DNA of 64,000 bases from Prolixibacter denitrificans (GTDB lineage: Bacteria; Bacteroidota; Bacteroidia; Bacteroidales; Prolixibacteraceae), in assembly GCF_003014495.1 (NCBI RefSeq), contig NZ_PYGC01000001.1:683805-747804 (forward strand). Direction: 5' to 3'. A program made the position numbers and the translations under genes. Numbering within the stretch: the stretch's first letter is position 1; every line of letters begins with the position of its first letter. Positions 19,501 through 27,428 of the stretch are shown here, one piece after another. The notes beneath the pieces were generated by a model that was not told the DNA's origin, searched no databases, and was given only the letters and a program-made list of their open reading frames with translations.

Positions 19501-20611
19501 GGACAAAGAATACATCGAAATTTCGGTTCGCGATACCGGACAAGGCATTTCTCAGTCGAATGCGGCCAAGATTTTCGATCGCTTCTTCCAGTCGAGCAAC
19601 GACAAAGCCGAACAGACCGGAACCGGGATTGGTCTGGCTTACGTGAAAGAGCTGGTGCAACTGCACAAGGGAAAAATATTCCTGGTAAGCAAGCCGGGCA
19701 AAGGCAGCAAGTTTACCGTGCGCATCCCTTATGAAAAAGAACTTCCGACAACCGAACATACCGAAGAAATTGCTCCGAAAGGAGAAACAGCCATAAATTC
19801 AACTGCAGGAATTCCTGAACAGAATCACGATCCGGTTCATTCCAATATTATGCTCGTGGTGGAGGATAATCCCGATGTACGGAATCTCATCGCGAGCCAT
19901 TTTGCCGAAAGATACCGGGTTATTCAGGCCAAGGACGGAAAAGAAGGTTGGAGAATCACACTGGATACGGTTCCGGACGTCATTGTCAGCGACGTACTGA
20001 TGCCCGACATGGACGGTTTCGAGTTCTGCAAAAAGGTAAAATTCGATGAGCGTACCTCGCATATCCCCGTTCTGCTTCTGACGGCTCTCCATTCCAAAGA
20101 GCACGAAATGAAAGGTTTGTCGGCCGGTGCGGATGACTATATCACCAAACCTTTCGATTTGGGTATTCTTCAAACCAAAGTGGAGAACATGCTGTCGATA
20201 AGGAATTCGCTGAAAGAAAAATACTCGGGTGAAATTACGCTGCAGCCGAGGAACATCGTCATCTCTACTCCCGATGAGAAATTCCTGCAGAGAGCAGTGG
20301 AAGCGGTTGAAAACAATATATCGGATGCAGAGCTCGATATCGAACGATTTGCCCAGGAAGTAGGTGTCAGCCGTATGCAGCTCTACCGGAAATTACATGC
20401 TCTGACCGATATGACGGTCAAAGAATTTATTCGCAGCATCCGCCTGAAACGGGCATCACAATTGTTGCTGCAGAATGGAATGACCGTTAGTGAAATTGCT
20501 TACGCGGTTGGCTTTAAGGATTTGTCGCACTTTCGAAAATGCTTCCGGCAGCAGTATGGTATGAATGCGACCGAATTCAAACACAAACATGAATCCGATG
20601 TTAGCAATTAG
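16517..20611 (+). CDS. Hybrid two-component system regulator (HTCS) of the pectin locus
   Basis: A 1364-residue one-protein signalling system. After a signal peptide (about 1-27) come repeated seven-bladed-propeller Reg_prop units with the recurring phrase W-x-G-T (about 35-690), a Y_Y_Y sensor domain (about 700-785), a membrane helix near 795-815, a histidine kinase with phosphorylated H847 in NISHEIRTPL, an ATPase domain with DTGQGIS and TGTGIGLAY, a receiver domain from about 1110 with phospho-acceptor D1159 in VSDVLMPDMDG, and a C-terminal AraC-type DNA-binding domain (about 1260-1355). In Bacteroidota such proteins sense oligosaccharides in the periplasm and activate the adjacent SusCD locus. 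Here the pectin genes start about 500 bases downstream. Confidence 0.96.
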   Translation: MEMKSLALLLLSLGFLFFGHTVPALAVQNEMSFDYFSQEDGLPDNHIQIIYQDHEGWMWFGTSQGLSRFDGYEFTNYQHAHSDSLSLKGILVRAIFEDKKGNLWVGTENGGLNYFDRQKECFYHPYKNNPLFKGRDVSINDIQEDKTGNIWLGTNNNIYIIDKDGHLSALNWRTNGKTYNLTGEHVRIVQFDQDGNIWAGTNKGVFIVNPQNHTITPLKLPLTKGKTDEIWEIFRDKDGTMWIGTYSNGAFIVNPKTWAIKPLELTPAYERTETVRTISVDAFGNYWIGTRGGIYVYNKKTGTKAFYRHDDREYTSLINNSILDIFNDKRGETWIGTRGGLNLLAKSKQVFRNFSAHPSDKSHKFLNSGIVYALWMDSLKNIWIGTEDGGVNIYHPKTGRYSYLMTQPGDPQSISRNCVKAFLDDKKGHLWIGTFLGGIDVLDKKTGKVIQHYQHDPSDSRSLTDNKVFSLLLDNRGNIWVGTMSGIDQFDLKRKAFVHYPQLAYNKFVRWVSMDSSNNIWLGTEDEVVIYNPESKKIKRFSDNTQAFLEDSKGRCWLATLDRGLAQYSRLSGPIRYYGVKDGLTNNQALCILEDNNHKLWISTSNGLSKFNPETGVFHNYTSKDGLINNQFSYGAAYKAPNGDLLFGGISGFNMFNPADVKIDDKNVPLVLTSLKVFNKNVRIETGKKAILKKSISETKHLTLHYNQNVFTLEFAALNYINSKSNLYSYYLEGFDKNWSDPSTNRTATYTNLDPGDYTLHIKRVVPGVKNDESRLNLQLTVLPPYWKTVWFRSLILAVIGLLIYFLIRFFIYREKIKNELVIERMKARKIRELDNMKLKFFTNISHEIRTPLTLIMAPLEKLKNEKVPQQELRNYLDVMYRNTNQLNRLINQLLDFRKLESGNLKLELSQGDIVRFVADIVHSFDGLAEDKDIHLRYNALKKRLVARFDADKIEKILNNLLTNAFKFTNKGGKITVNLSLVFDSNEDDLTNETPDKEYIEISVRDTGQGISQSNAAKIFDRFFQSSNDKAEQTGTGIGLAYVKELVQLHKGKIFLVSKPGKGSKFTVRIPYEKELPTTEHTEEIAPKGETAINSTAGIPEQNHDPVHSNIMLVVEDNPDVRNLIASHFAERYRVIQAKDGKEGWRITLDTVPDVIVSDVLMPDMDGFEFCKKVKFDERTSHIPVLLLTALHSKEHEMKGLSAGADDYITKPFDLGILQTKVENMLSIRNSLKEKYSGEITLQPRNIVISTPDEKFLQRAVEAVENNISDAELDIERFAQEVGVSRMQLYRKLHALTDMTVKEFIRSIRLKRASQLLLQNGMTVSEIAYAVGFKDLSHFRKCFRQQYGMNATEFKHKHESDVSN

Positions 20612-20941
20612 CCGAGGCGATATCCCGACCAGGAGAACAAAAAGTGATAAGTAATCTCATTCATATACGAACAAAATCTGTCAAAACCTCTCTGGCAGGT
20701 TATTCAAAAGACCATTTTGATGTTCACTTTTCGTAAGATTTTTTCACAAAGCCCAACGCTTCCATAACAAACTAGTATTTAATTCATTGAAACTACAACC
20801 AGTCGTTTTTTTCTTTAGCAATGGGAAAATAATCCCCCTGATTTGGGAAGAATTTCCCGCCGGGAGAATATACAACCTCCTCTTTGGGAATAATAAGCCA
20901 CATCAAGCAGATACTTACTTCTAATTTCGAAATCGGATAAA
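20612..20941. other. Intergenic region between regulator and pectin genes
   Basis: Roughly 330 bases without a gene. The first 210 bases show no terminator with a T-run and no recognisable signal. The last 120 bases hold the GGGA motif array listed separately. Confidence 0.6.
20823..20896 (+). promoter_or_regulatory. Four-copy GGGA motif array, candidate HTCS operator
   Basis: GGGAAAATAAT (20823), GGGAAGAATTT (20845), GGGAGAATATA (20862) and GGGAATAATAA (20886) share GGGARNAWWWW in the same orientation, spaced 22, 17 and 24 bases. The first two are also dyads (GGGA...TCCC, and the perfect GGGAA-GAAT-TTCCC at 20845-20858). The array is 46-119 bases ahead of the first small gene of the pectin locus, the position expected for activator sites. 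Binding by the HTCS is inferred. Confidence 0.5.
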
Positions 20942-21076
20942 ATGGCACGCTTAACAATGGGCAACACTTTTATGGATCAAATGCGACAGGATTTAAAAAA
21001 ATCATCCTGGGGGATCACCATCATCTTGGTTGTTCTGCTCATCGCATTAACCATTCTTGTGAATATTCTTTTCTGA
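20942..21076 (+). CDS. Small single-pass membrane protein (44 residues)
   Basis: ATG at 20942 opens 44 codons ending in TGA at 21074-21076. The product has a polar, charged N-terminal half (GNTFMDQMRQDLKKSSWG) and then one strong hydrophobic segment of about 20 residues (ITIILVVLLIALTILVNILF) that reaches the C-terminus. This is a credible single-pass inner-membrane peptide with its N-terminus in the cytoplasm. It lies between the regulator and GH105, 39 bases ahead of the latter, and downstream of the motif array. I do not recognise a family. It may be a real small protein of the locus or a translated leader; a chance frame is possible but the amphipathic-to-hydrophobic layout argues against it. 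Confidence 0.55.
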   Translation: MARLTMGNTFMDQMRQDLKKSSWGITIILVVLLIALTILVNILF

Positions 21077-21115
21077 GAAGAAGAGGGTAATAAGCGTATC
21101 AACTAACGAATCATT

Positions 21116-22327
21116 ATGAAACTGACTATGTTCAATGGGAAAGTTCTGACCTTGTTTTTACTGGGACTTACCATTACACAATGTGCACCGTCGGAAAAGA
21201 AAGACAATTCATCTGACAATCGAGGGCTAGAAATGGCTGTTCGCATGGCTGATTCGGAGATAGCGCACTTTCCCAATGCTGCCTCGGTCGACTTCAAACC
21301 TGAGGGTAAATGGGATTACACCGGTGGACTGATTGCTTCGTCGATGATGAAACTTTGGAAAGTGACCGGCGACCAGAAGTATTTCGACTATGCGAAATCC
21401 TACGCCGACCAATTCATTGGAGAAGACGGCACCATCAAAGGGTACAAACGAAGTGACTTCAACCTTGACCGGCTGAATTCCGGTAAATTTTTATTCCCGC
21501 TTTACGAAAAAACTCACGAGGAAAAATACAAGAAAGCCATCTTTATTCTTCGTGACCAATTGAAAGACCAACCCCGGACTCCGGAGGGTGGCTTTTGGCA
21601 CAAAAAGAGGTACACCAATCAAATGTGGCTCGACGGGCTGTACATGGGAGCTCCGTTCTATGCTCAATTTGCGAAAGTATTCAACCAGCCAAAAGATTTC
21701 GAAGACGTCATCAATCAATTCCTCATCGTCAATAAACATACGTACAACCCGGAAATCGGACTGAATTACCACGGCTGGGACGAAAGCAAAGAACAGCGTT
21801 GGGCTAACCCAACAACAGGCTGTTCTTCTCAATTCTGGGGACGGGCAATGGGATGGTATTCGATGGCCCTCGTTGATGCACTCGATTTCATTCCGGAAGA
21901 TTATCCGAACCGGGATAAACTCATCGACATTTTAAACCAGGTAGCAGCAGGAATTGCCAAATGGCAAGATCCCAAATCGGGCGTTTGGTTCCAGGTGCTT
22001 GACCAGGGGAACCGTGAAGGAAACTACCTCGAAGCATCAGCATCCTGCATGTTTGTTTACACCCTACTCAAGGCTACCCGGTTACATTACATCGATTCAA
22101 ATTACAACGCCGTAGCGGTGAAAGGCTTTGATGGAATACTGAAAAATTTCATCAAGGAAAACCAGGATGGCACCATTAGCCTGACCAATGTTTGTGCAGT
22201 GGCCGGTCTGGGTGGCAATCCGTATCGTGACGGAACCTATGAATATTATATAAAGGAACCTGTACGGGACAATGATCCCAAAGGCGTGGGTCCCTTCATT
22301 CTTGCATGCCTTGAAATAAAAAACTAA
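21116..22327 (+). CDS. GH105 unsaturated rhamnogalacturonyl/galacturonyl hydrolase, lipoprotein
   Basis: Removes the 4,5-unsaturated uronic acid left at the non-reducing end by pectate or rhamnogalacturonan lyases. The 403-residue protein has a lipoprotein signal with cysteine C23 in LTITQC, so it is membrane-anchored, probably periplasmic. The (alpha/alpha)6-barrel signature appears as the region around NQMWLDGLYMG with candidate catalytic D173, together with WGRAMGWYSMALVD and NYLEASASCMFVYTLLKA. It is the first enzyme gene of the pectin locus and stands directly before susC, in the same direction. Confidence 0.92.
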   Translation: MKLTMFNGKVLTLFLLGLTITQCAPSEKKDNSSDNRGLEMAVRMADSEIAHFPNAASVDFKPEGKWDYTGGLIASSMMKLWKVTGDQKYFDYAKSYADQFIGEDGTIKGYKRSDFNLDRLNSGKFLFPLYEKTHEEKYKKAIFILRDQLKDQPRTPEGGFWHKKRYTNQMWLDGLYMGAPFYAQFAKVFNQPKDFEDVINQFLIVNKHTYNPEIGLNYHGWDESKEQRWANPTTGCSSQFWGRAMGWYSMALVDALDFIPEDYPNRDKLIDILNQVAAGIAKWQDPKSGVWFQVLDQGNREGNYLEASASCMFVYTLLKATRLHYIDSNYNAVAVKGFDGILKNFIKENQDGTISLTNVCAVAGLGGNPYRDGTYEYYIKEPVRDNDPKGVGPFILACLEIKN

Positions 22328-22343
22328 ATCAATTCTTATTAGT

Positions 22344-25300
22344 ATGACAGACTTTAAAAAAGAAAAACAGAAAAGCCTGCGCTGGCATATATCCCGCGTA
22401 GGAATTCTTGTGTTAGGTCTATTTTTACTGGTTGCTTCTGGTGCATACGCCCAGAATATTACCGTTACAGGTAAAGTGACCGATGCTAAATCCCATGAAA
22501 GTATTCCTGGCGCTAATGTTGTAGTAAAAGGAACAACAAACGGTACCATCACCGACCCGAATGGTAACTACTCTTTGAGTGTTCCGGCTAACGCTACACT
22601 CGAATTTTCTTTCATTGGCTACAAAACCCAGGAAGTTCCTGTGAATGGCAAAAAAGTAATTGATATTAAGCTTGCTACCAGCTCAACCGAACTGGACGAG
22701 GTTGTTGCCATTGGTTACGGTACCGTGAAAAAGAAAGACATTACCGGATCGGTTGCTTCTGTGCAAGGCTCGGATTTGCAGAACATTCCGGTAACCACCG
22801 CCGCAGAGGCTATCAGCGGAAAGCTGGCCGGTGTACAGGTTACTTCGACCGAAGGTTCTCCCGATGCCCAAATCAACATCCGGGTACGTGGAGGTGGTTC
22901 CATTACCCAGGATAATTCTCCGCTCTTCATCGTTGACGGATTTCCGGTAAACAGCATCTCCGACATTGCTCCTTCCGACATCCAGTCGATTGACGTACTA
23001 AAAGATGCTTCTTCTACCGCTATTTACGGTTCCCGTGGTGCAAACGGTGTAATCATCGTGACTACCAAAAGTGGTAAAAAAGGCAAAGTTTCGGTTTCTT
23101 ATAACGCTTACATGGGTTTCAGTCAAATTGAGAAAACACTGAAAACCCTCAACCCGGAAGACTATGTAAACTGGCAGTATGAATATGCTGTTTTGCGTTA
23201 CGGTGGTACTACCCCGGATGACCTGGCGTCATACACCCGATACTTTGGTTCTTACCAGGATATCGATCAGTATAAAGGAAAAGTTGGCAACAACTGGCAG
23301 AAACAGATCTTCGGTCGTACTGGACAGACGTTCCATCACGACGTGAGTATTCGCGGAGGTTCCGAAAAATTCAACTATGCATTCAACTATGCTCATGTAA
23401 ATACGAAAGCGATTATGATGAACTCGGGTTTCAACCGCGATTATCTGGCGTTGAAACTAAATCATAACCCGAACAAAAAAGTTGCCCTTTCGTATTCTTT
23501 CCGTTACTCGGATACCAAAATCGACGGTAGTGGTACCAACGAACAAAACGAAGTTTCGTCGGCTGACTCGCGTTTGAAGCACAGCGTGGTTTATACTCCG
23601 GTTCCGCTGCAGGGACTCGCTTCCTCGGCAAGTGACGATAACGTTTACAGCTACCTGATCAACCCGATTACGGCAACCAACGACAACGACCGGAAACAGT
23701 ACCGTAAAAAGTATAACATGGCCGGTAGTTTCTCATGGAAACCAATCGACAACTTGCAGTTTAAATCGGACGTAGGACTGGACATCTACGACTATACCAG
23801 CGACCGCTTCTATGGTTTGACCACCTACTACGTGTACAATGTCCCGGCATCCGATTACCAGGGGCAGCCGGCTGCGATGCTCGAAAATGAGAAGCGTCAG
23901 CGCCTGAGAAATACCAATACCCTGAATTATGACTTCAAGAATCTTCTTGGCGAAGACCATAGTCTGAAGGTGTTGGTAGGTGAAGAATTGCTGCAAACAC
24001 AAAATACGACGCTCACCAATGTTATTCAGGGTTACCCAAAACAGTTTACCTCGAAAGAGGCATTTAAACTGACAACTCAGGGTACTCCCTACACGATTGA
24101 CAACTACTACAGTCCCGACGATAAAATGCTTTCGTTCTTTGGTCGTCTGAACTACGACTACAAAAACAAATACATTTTATCAGCTACTTTCCGTGCCGAC
24201 GGTTCCAGTAAATTCTCCAAAGCCAATCGTTGGGGATATTTCCCGTCAGCTGCATTTGCCTGGAGGATTTCCCAGGAAGGATTTATGGAAGGTACCCAAT
24301 CATGGCTGAGCGATCTGAAACTGAGATTGAGTTACGGTACTGCCGGAAACAACAACATTCCGTCAGGACAGTTAATACAGTCGTTCGAATCACATAACTC
24401 GGCATGGATTGACCAGGTTTCGACCTATTGGTCTCCGTCCAAGACTATGGCGAATCCCGATTTGAAATGGGAAACAACTTATACCCGCAACATCGGTTTG
24501 GACTTCGCTATGTTCGATAGCCGTTTGAACGGATCATTCGAAGCATACCTGAACAACACCAAGGACCTGCTGATTCGGTTCCCCGTTGCCGGAACAGGAT
24601 ACGATTACCAGTACCGGAATATGGGTGAAACCCAGAACAAAGGTTTGGAGTTCTCGGTGAACTGGGCAGCTCTTAACAAGAAAAACTACGGACTGAACCT
24701 CAGCTTCAACATCAGTTTCAACCGCAACAAGATCAAATCACTTGGTGTAATGGATGACTTCGGAGAATCATCAGGCTGGGCTTCAACTGATATTGGTAAT
24801 GATTACTGGATTGCCGTTGGTGGTTCGGTTGGTGAAATGTACGGCTATGTTTCCGACGGACGCTATACCGTTTCCGACTTCTCGGGATACGATGCTGCTG
24901 CCGGACAATGGATACTGAAAGATGGTGTAGTAGATGCCTCTGAGGTGGTAGGAACGCTTGCTCCCGGTGTCATGAAGCTGAAAAACATCACAGGTAATGA
25001 TAACGTTGTAAACTCTGAGGACCGCACCATTATTGGTGACGCCAATCCGAAACACACCGGTGGTTTTACCCTGAACGGCCGTCTTTACAATTTGGACCTT
25101 TCGGCAGTATTCAACTGGAGTTACGGGAATAGCATTTACAATGCCAACAAAATTGAGTACACTACTGCATCGCAACGTTACCAGTACCGTAACATGATCG
25201 ACATCATGGCTGATGGAAAACGCTGGACCAATATCGATAAGTCTACCGGACAACTGGTGACCGACCCGGCAACACTGGAAACAATGAACGCCAATACAAC

Positions 25301-25601
25301 CATGTGGTCTCCTTACATGCGCCAATATGTATTCAGCGACTGGGCTGTTGAAGATGGTTCATTCCTTCGTCTGAGCACTCTGACTCTGGGTTACACCCTT
25401 CCGTCGAACCTGACCAACAGGTTTAACATCAACAGCCTGAGATTTTACGTAACCGGTTATAACGTCTTCCTGTTGACCAACTATTCCGGTTTCGATCCTG
25501 AAGTTTCAACCCGTCGTAAAACACCACTTACTCCGGGTGTTGACTACTCTGCATATCCGAGAAGCCGGCAAATCGTATTTGGTTTGAATCTTAATTTTTA
25601 A
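22344..25601 (+). CDS. SusC/RagA-type TonB-dependent outer-membrane transporter
   Basis: A 1085-residue outer-membrane importer. After a signal peptide ending near AYAQ come a carboxypeptidase-regulatory-like domain (about residues 37-115, VTGKVTDAKSHESIPGANVVVKGT), a plug domain with the SusC/RagA signature SSTAIYGSRGANGVIIVTTKSG split over about residues 215-240, and a large beta-barrel ending in the aromatic terminus FGLNLNF. Members import oligosaccharides captured by the partner SusD, driven by TonB-ExbBD. It is 16 bases after GH105 and 8 bases before susD. The substrate is inferred from neighbours to be pectic oligogalacturonides. Confidence 0.95.
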   Translation: MTDFKKEKQKSLRWHISRVGILVLGLFLLVASGAYAQNITVTGKVTDAKSHESIPGANVVVKGTTNGTITDPNGNYSLSVPANATLEFSFIGYKTQEVPVNGKKVIDIKLATSSTELDEVVAIGYGTVKKKDITGSVASVQGSDLQNIPVTTAAEAISGKLAGVQVTSTEGSPDAQINIRVRGGGSITQDNSPLFIVDGFPVNSISDIAPSDIQSIDVLKDASSTAIYGSRGANGVIIVTTKSGKKGKVSVSYNAYMGFSQIEKTLKTLNPEDYVNWQYEYAVLRYGGTTPDDLASYTRYFGSYQDIDQYKGKVGNNWQKQIFGRTGQTFHHDVSIRGGSEKFNYAFNYAHVNTKAIMMNSGFNRDYLALKLNHNPNKKVALSYSFRYSDTKIDGSGTNEQNEVSSADSRLKHSVVYTPVPLQGLASSASDDNVYSYLINPITATNDNDRKQYRKKYNMAGSFSWKPIDNLQFKSDVGLDIYDYTSDRFYGLTTYYVYNVPASDYQGQPAAMLENEKRQRLRNTNTLNYDFKNLLGEDHSLKVLVGEELLQTQNTTLTNVIQGYPKQFTSKEAFKLTTQGTPYTIDNYYSPDDKMLSFFGRLNYDYKNKYILSATFRADGSSKFSKANRWGYFPSAAFAWRISQEGFMEGTQSWLSDLKLRLSYGTAGNNNIPSGQLIQSFESHNSAWIDQVSTYWSPSKTMANPDLKWETTYTRNIGLDFAMFDSRLNGSFEAYLNNTKDLLIRFPVAGTGYDYQYRNMGETQNKGLEFSVNWAALNKKNYGLNLSFNISFNRNKIKSLGVMDDFGESSGWASTDIGNDYWIAVGGSVGEMYGYVSDGRYTVSDFSGYDAAAGQWILKDGVVDASEVVGTLAPGVMKLKNITGNDNVVNSEDRTIIGDANPKHTGGFTLNGRLYNLDLSAVFNWSYGNSIYNANKIEYTTASQRYQYRNMIDIMADGKRWTNIDKSTGQLVTDPATLETMNANTTMWSPYMRQYVFSDWAVEDGSFLRLSTLTLGYTLPSNLTNRFNINSLRFYVTGYNVFLLTNYSGFDPEVSTRRKTPLTPGVDYSAYPRSRQIVFGLNLNF

Positions 25602-25621
25602 TCCGACTTATGACATTGAAT

Positions 25622-27415
25622 ATGAAAAATTTAATATATATCATAGCCATATTTTTGGCAGGCGCGGTAACCTCCTGTAGCAAGGACTACCTCGATGCGC
25701 CTACAAAATCTTCACTGGACGAATCGGTTATCTTCTCGACGTATGATTTAGCCAAATCAGCTGTCGATGGTATCAAAATCGACTTTGGAGAAACTGACTC
25801 CTACCGCGGACGTTTTCTGCCCTGGTACGGGATGAACACCGACATTGAATGGTACAATTCTTCGGAAAAATACCCGGATGGGAAAGCTGACTTGTGTGTT
25901 TACGCAGCCACTCCCACCAACTCACAAATGAATAAAACCAGGAATGCCTGGGCGAAAATGTACGAAGGTATCGAAAGGGCAAACATGTGTATCAAGGGTA
26001 TTAAAACCTACGGTGATCCGCAGCCGGGAAACGACATGGGACAACTGCTCGGTGAAGCATTGACTTTGCGGGCTGTCTATTATTCAGACCTGCTGAAAGC
26101 CTGGGGTGACGTTCCTGCACGTTTCGAACCAATCACCACAGCTACGCTTTATTTGCCCAAAACCAGTCGTGATTCTATCTACAAAAAGCTGATTGCCGAC
26201 CTCGGCGAAGCTGAGAAACTGGTTGCTTGGCCAAACGAAAGCAGCGCTACCAGCGATGTGGAACACGTAAGCAAAGCATTTGTAAAAGGTTTCCGGGCCC
26301 GTCTCTGCATGGTTGCTTCCGGATATTCACAATACCCAGATGGTATTCACAGAAGTACTGATCCCGATTTATCGGTTGATAAAATGTACACACTGGCGTT
26401 ACAGGAATGCCAGGATGTAATCAACAGTGGAACCGTTCACCTGCAACCATCTTTCGAAACCGTTTTCAAGAATAACTGTAACGATGTTATTACTGCCGGA
26501 AACGAATCACTTTGGGAAATACCTTTTGCTGACGGACGTGGCCGTATGCTTTTCACTTTCGCCGTTCGCCACAAGAGTGCTGACCAGTTTACCGGCCAGC
26601 CCAAGGGAGGTCAGGCAGGCCCTCTTCCCTACATGTACTATGACTACAATGGTCAGGATACCCGTCGTGACGTTACCTGTGTTCCTTATTACTGGGGAAT
26701 GGCTGATCCGAACACTGGCATCGCTCAACAAGAGCTGTCTGATATCGATACCTGGTATTTCGGTAAATATCGCTACGAATGGATGACTAACCGTCGTGTT
26801 ACTTCGACCAACGATGACGGAGTGAACAAAATTTACATGCGTTACGCTGAAGTCATTCTGATGGCCGCCGAAGCAGCCAATGAGTTGAACGGACCTTCTG
26901 CTGCTGCTCCTTACCTGAAAATGATTCGCGAAAGAGCATTTCCGCAGAGTGAATGGACGGACGAAGTCGATAACTATATCGCTGGTTTGACCACCAAGGA
27001 TGCCATGTTTAACGCTATCGTGAAAGAAAACAAGCTGGAGTTCACCGGCGAAATGATCAGGAAGCAGTCGCTTATCCGTTGGAACCTACTCGATACCAAA
27101 CTGAACGAGGCGAAAGCAAAAATGTATAACCTTCGGGCAAGAACCGGCGAATATGCTGACGTTCCTTCTGAAATCTACTACGATTATGCTGATGACGGTG
27201 TAACCCTGAAAATGTATGGTCTGAACAGAGGCGAAACTCAAGACAAGTCGGGCGACTACGCTTACCACACCAGCTGGGCCGATCCTTCCAATCTGGTCGA
27301 CAGCAAAGTGGAATCCATCTACGCTCAGGATCCTGACCAACATCAATTCTGGCCCATCTGGCAGGTATTTATTGATGCAAGCAACGGTAAATTAACTAAT
27401 GACTATGGTTATTAA
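25622..27415 (+). CDS. SusD/RagB-type surface glycan-binding lipoprotein
   Basis: Outer-membrane lipoprotein that acts as a lid on its SusC partner and binds the oligosaccharide. Start is placed at ATG 25622 (MKNLIYIIAIFLAGAVTSC), giving 597 residues and lipid-modified C19; an ATG four codons upstream is possible. Family features seen: CSKDYLDAPTKSSLDESVIF, repeated helical TPR-like segments in the first half (GEALTLRAVYYSDLLKAWGDVP), and the C-terminal RYAEVILMAAEAANELNGP and KENKLEFTGEMIRKQSLIRW. It directly follows susC and is cotranscribed. Confidence 0.95.
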   Translation: MKNLIYIIAIFLAGAVTSCSKDYLDAPTKSSLDESVIFSTYDLAKSAVDGIKIDFGETDSYRGRFLPWYGMNTDIEWYNSSEKYPDGKADLCVYAATPTNSQMNKTRNAWAKMYEGIERANMCIKGIKTYGDPQPGNDMGQLLGEALTLRAVYYSDLLKAWGDVPARFEPITTATLYLPKTSRDSIYKKLIADLGEAEKLVAWPNESSATSDVEHVSKAFVKGFRARLCMVASGYSQYPDGIHRSTDPDLSVDKMYTLALQECQDVINSGTVHLQPSFETVFKNNCNDVITAGNESLWEIPFADGRGRMLFTFAVRHKSADQFTGQPKGGQAGPLPYMYYDYNGQDTRRDVTCVPYYWGMADPNTGIAQQELSDIDTWYFGKYRYEWMTNRRVTSTNDDGVNKIYMRYAEVILMAAEAANELNGPSAAAPYLKMIRERAFPQSEWTDEVDNYIAGLTTKDAMFNAIVKENKLEFTGEMIRKQSLIRWNLLDTKLNEAKAKMYNLRARTGEYADVPSEIYYDYADDGVTLKMYGLNRGETQDKSGDYAYHTSWADPSNLVDSKVESIYAQDPDQHQFWPIWQVFIDASNGKLTNDYGY

Positions 27416-27428
27416 TAATTTGAACTTC

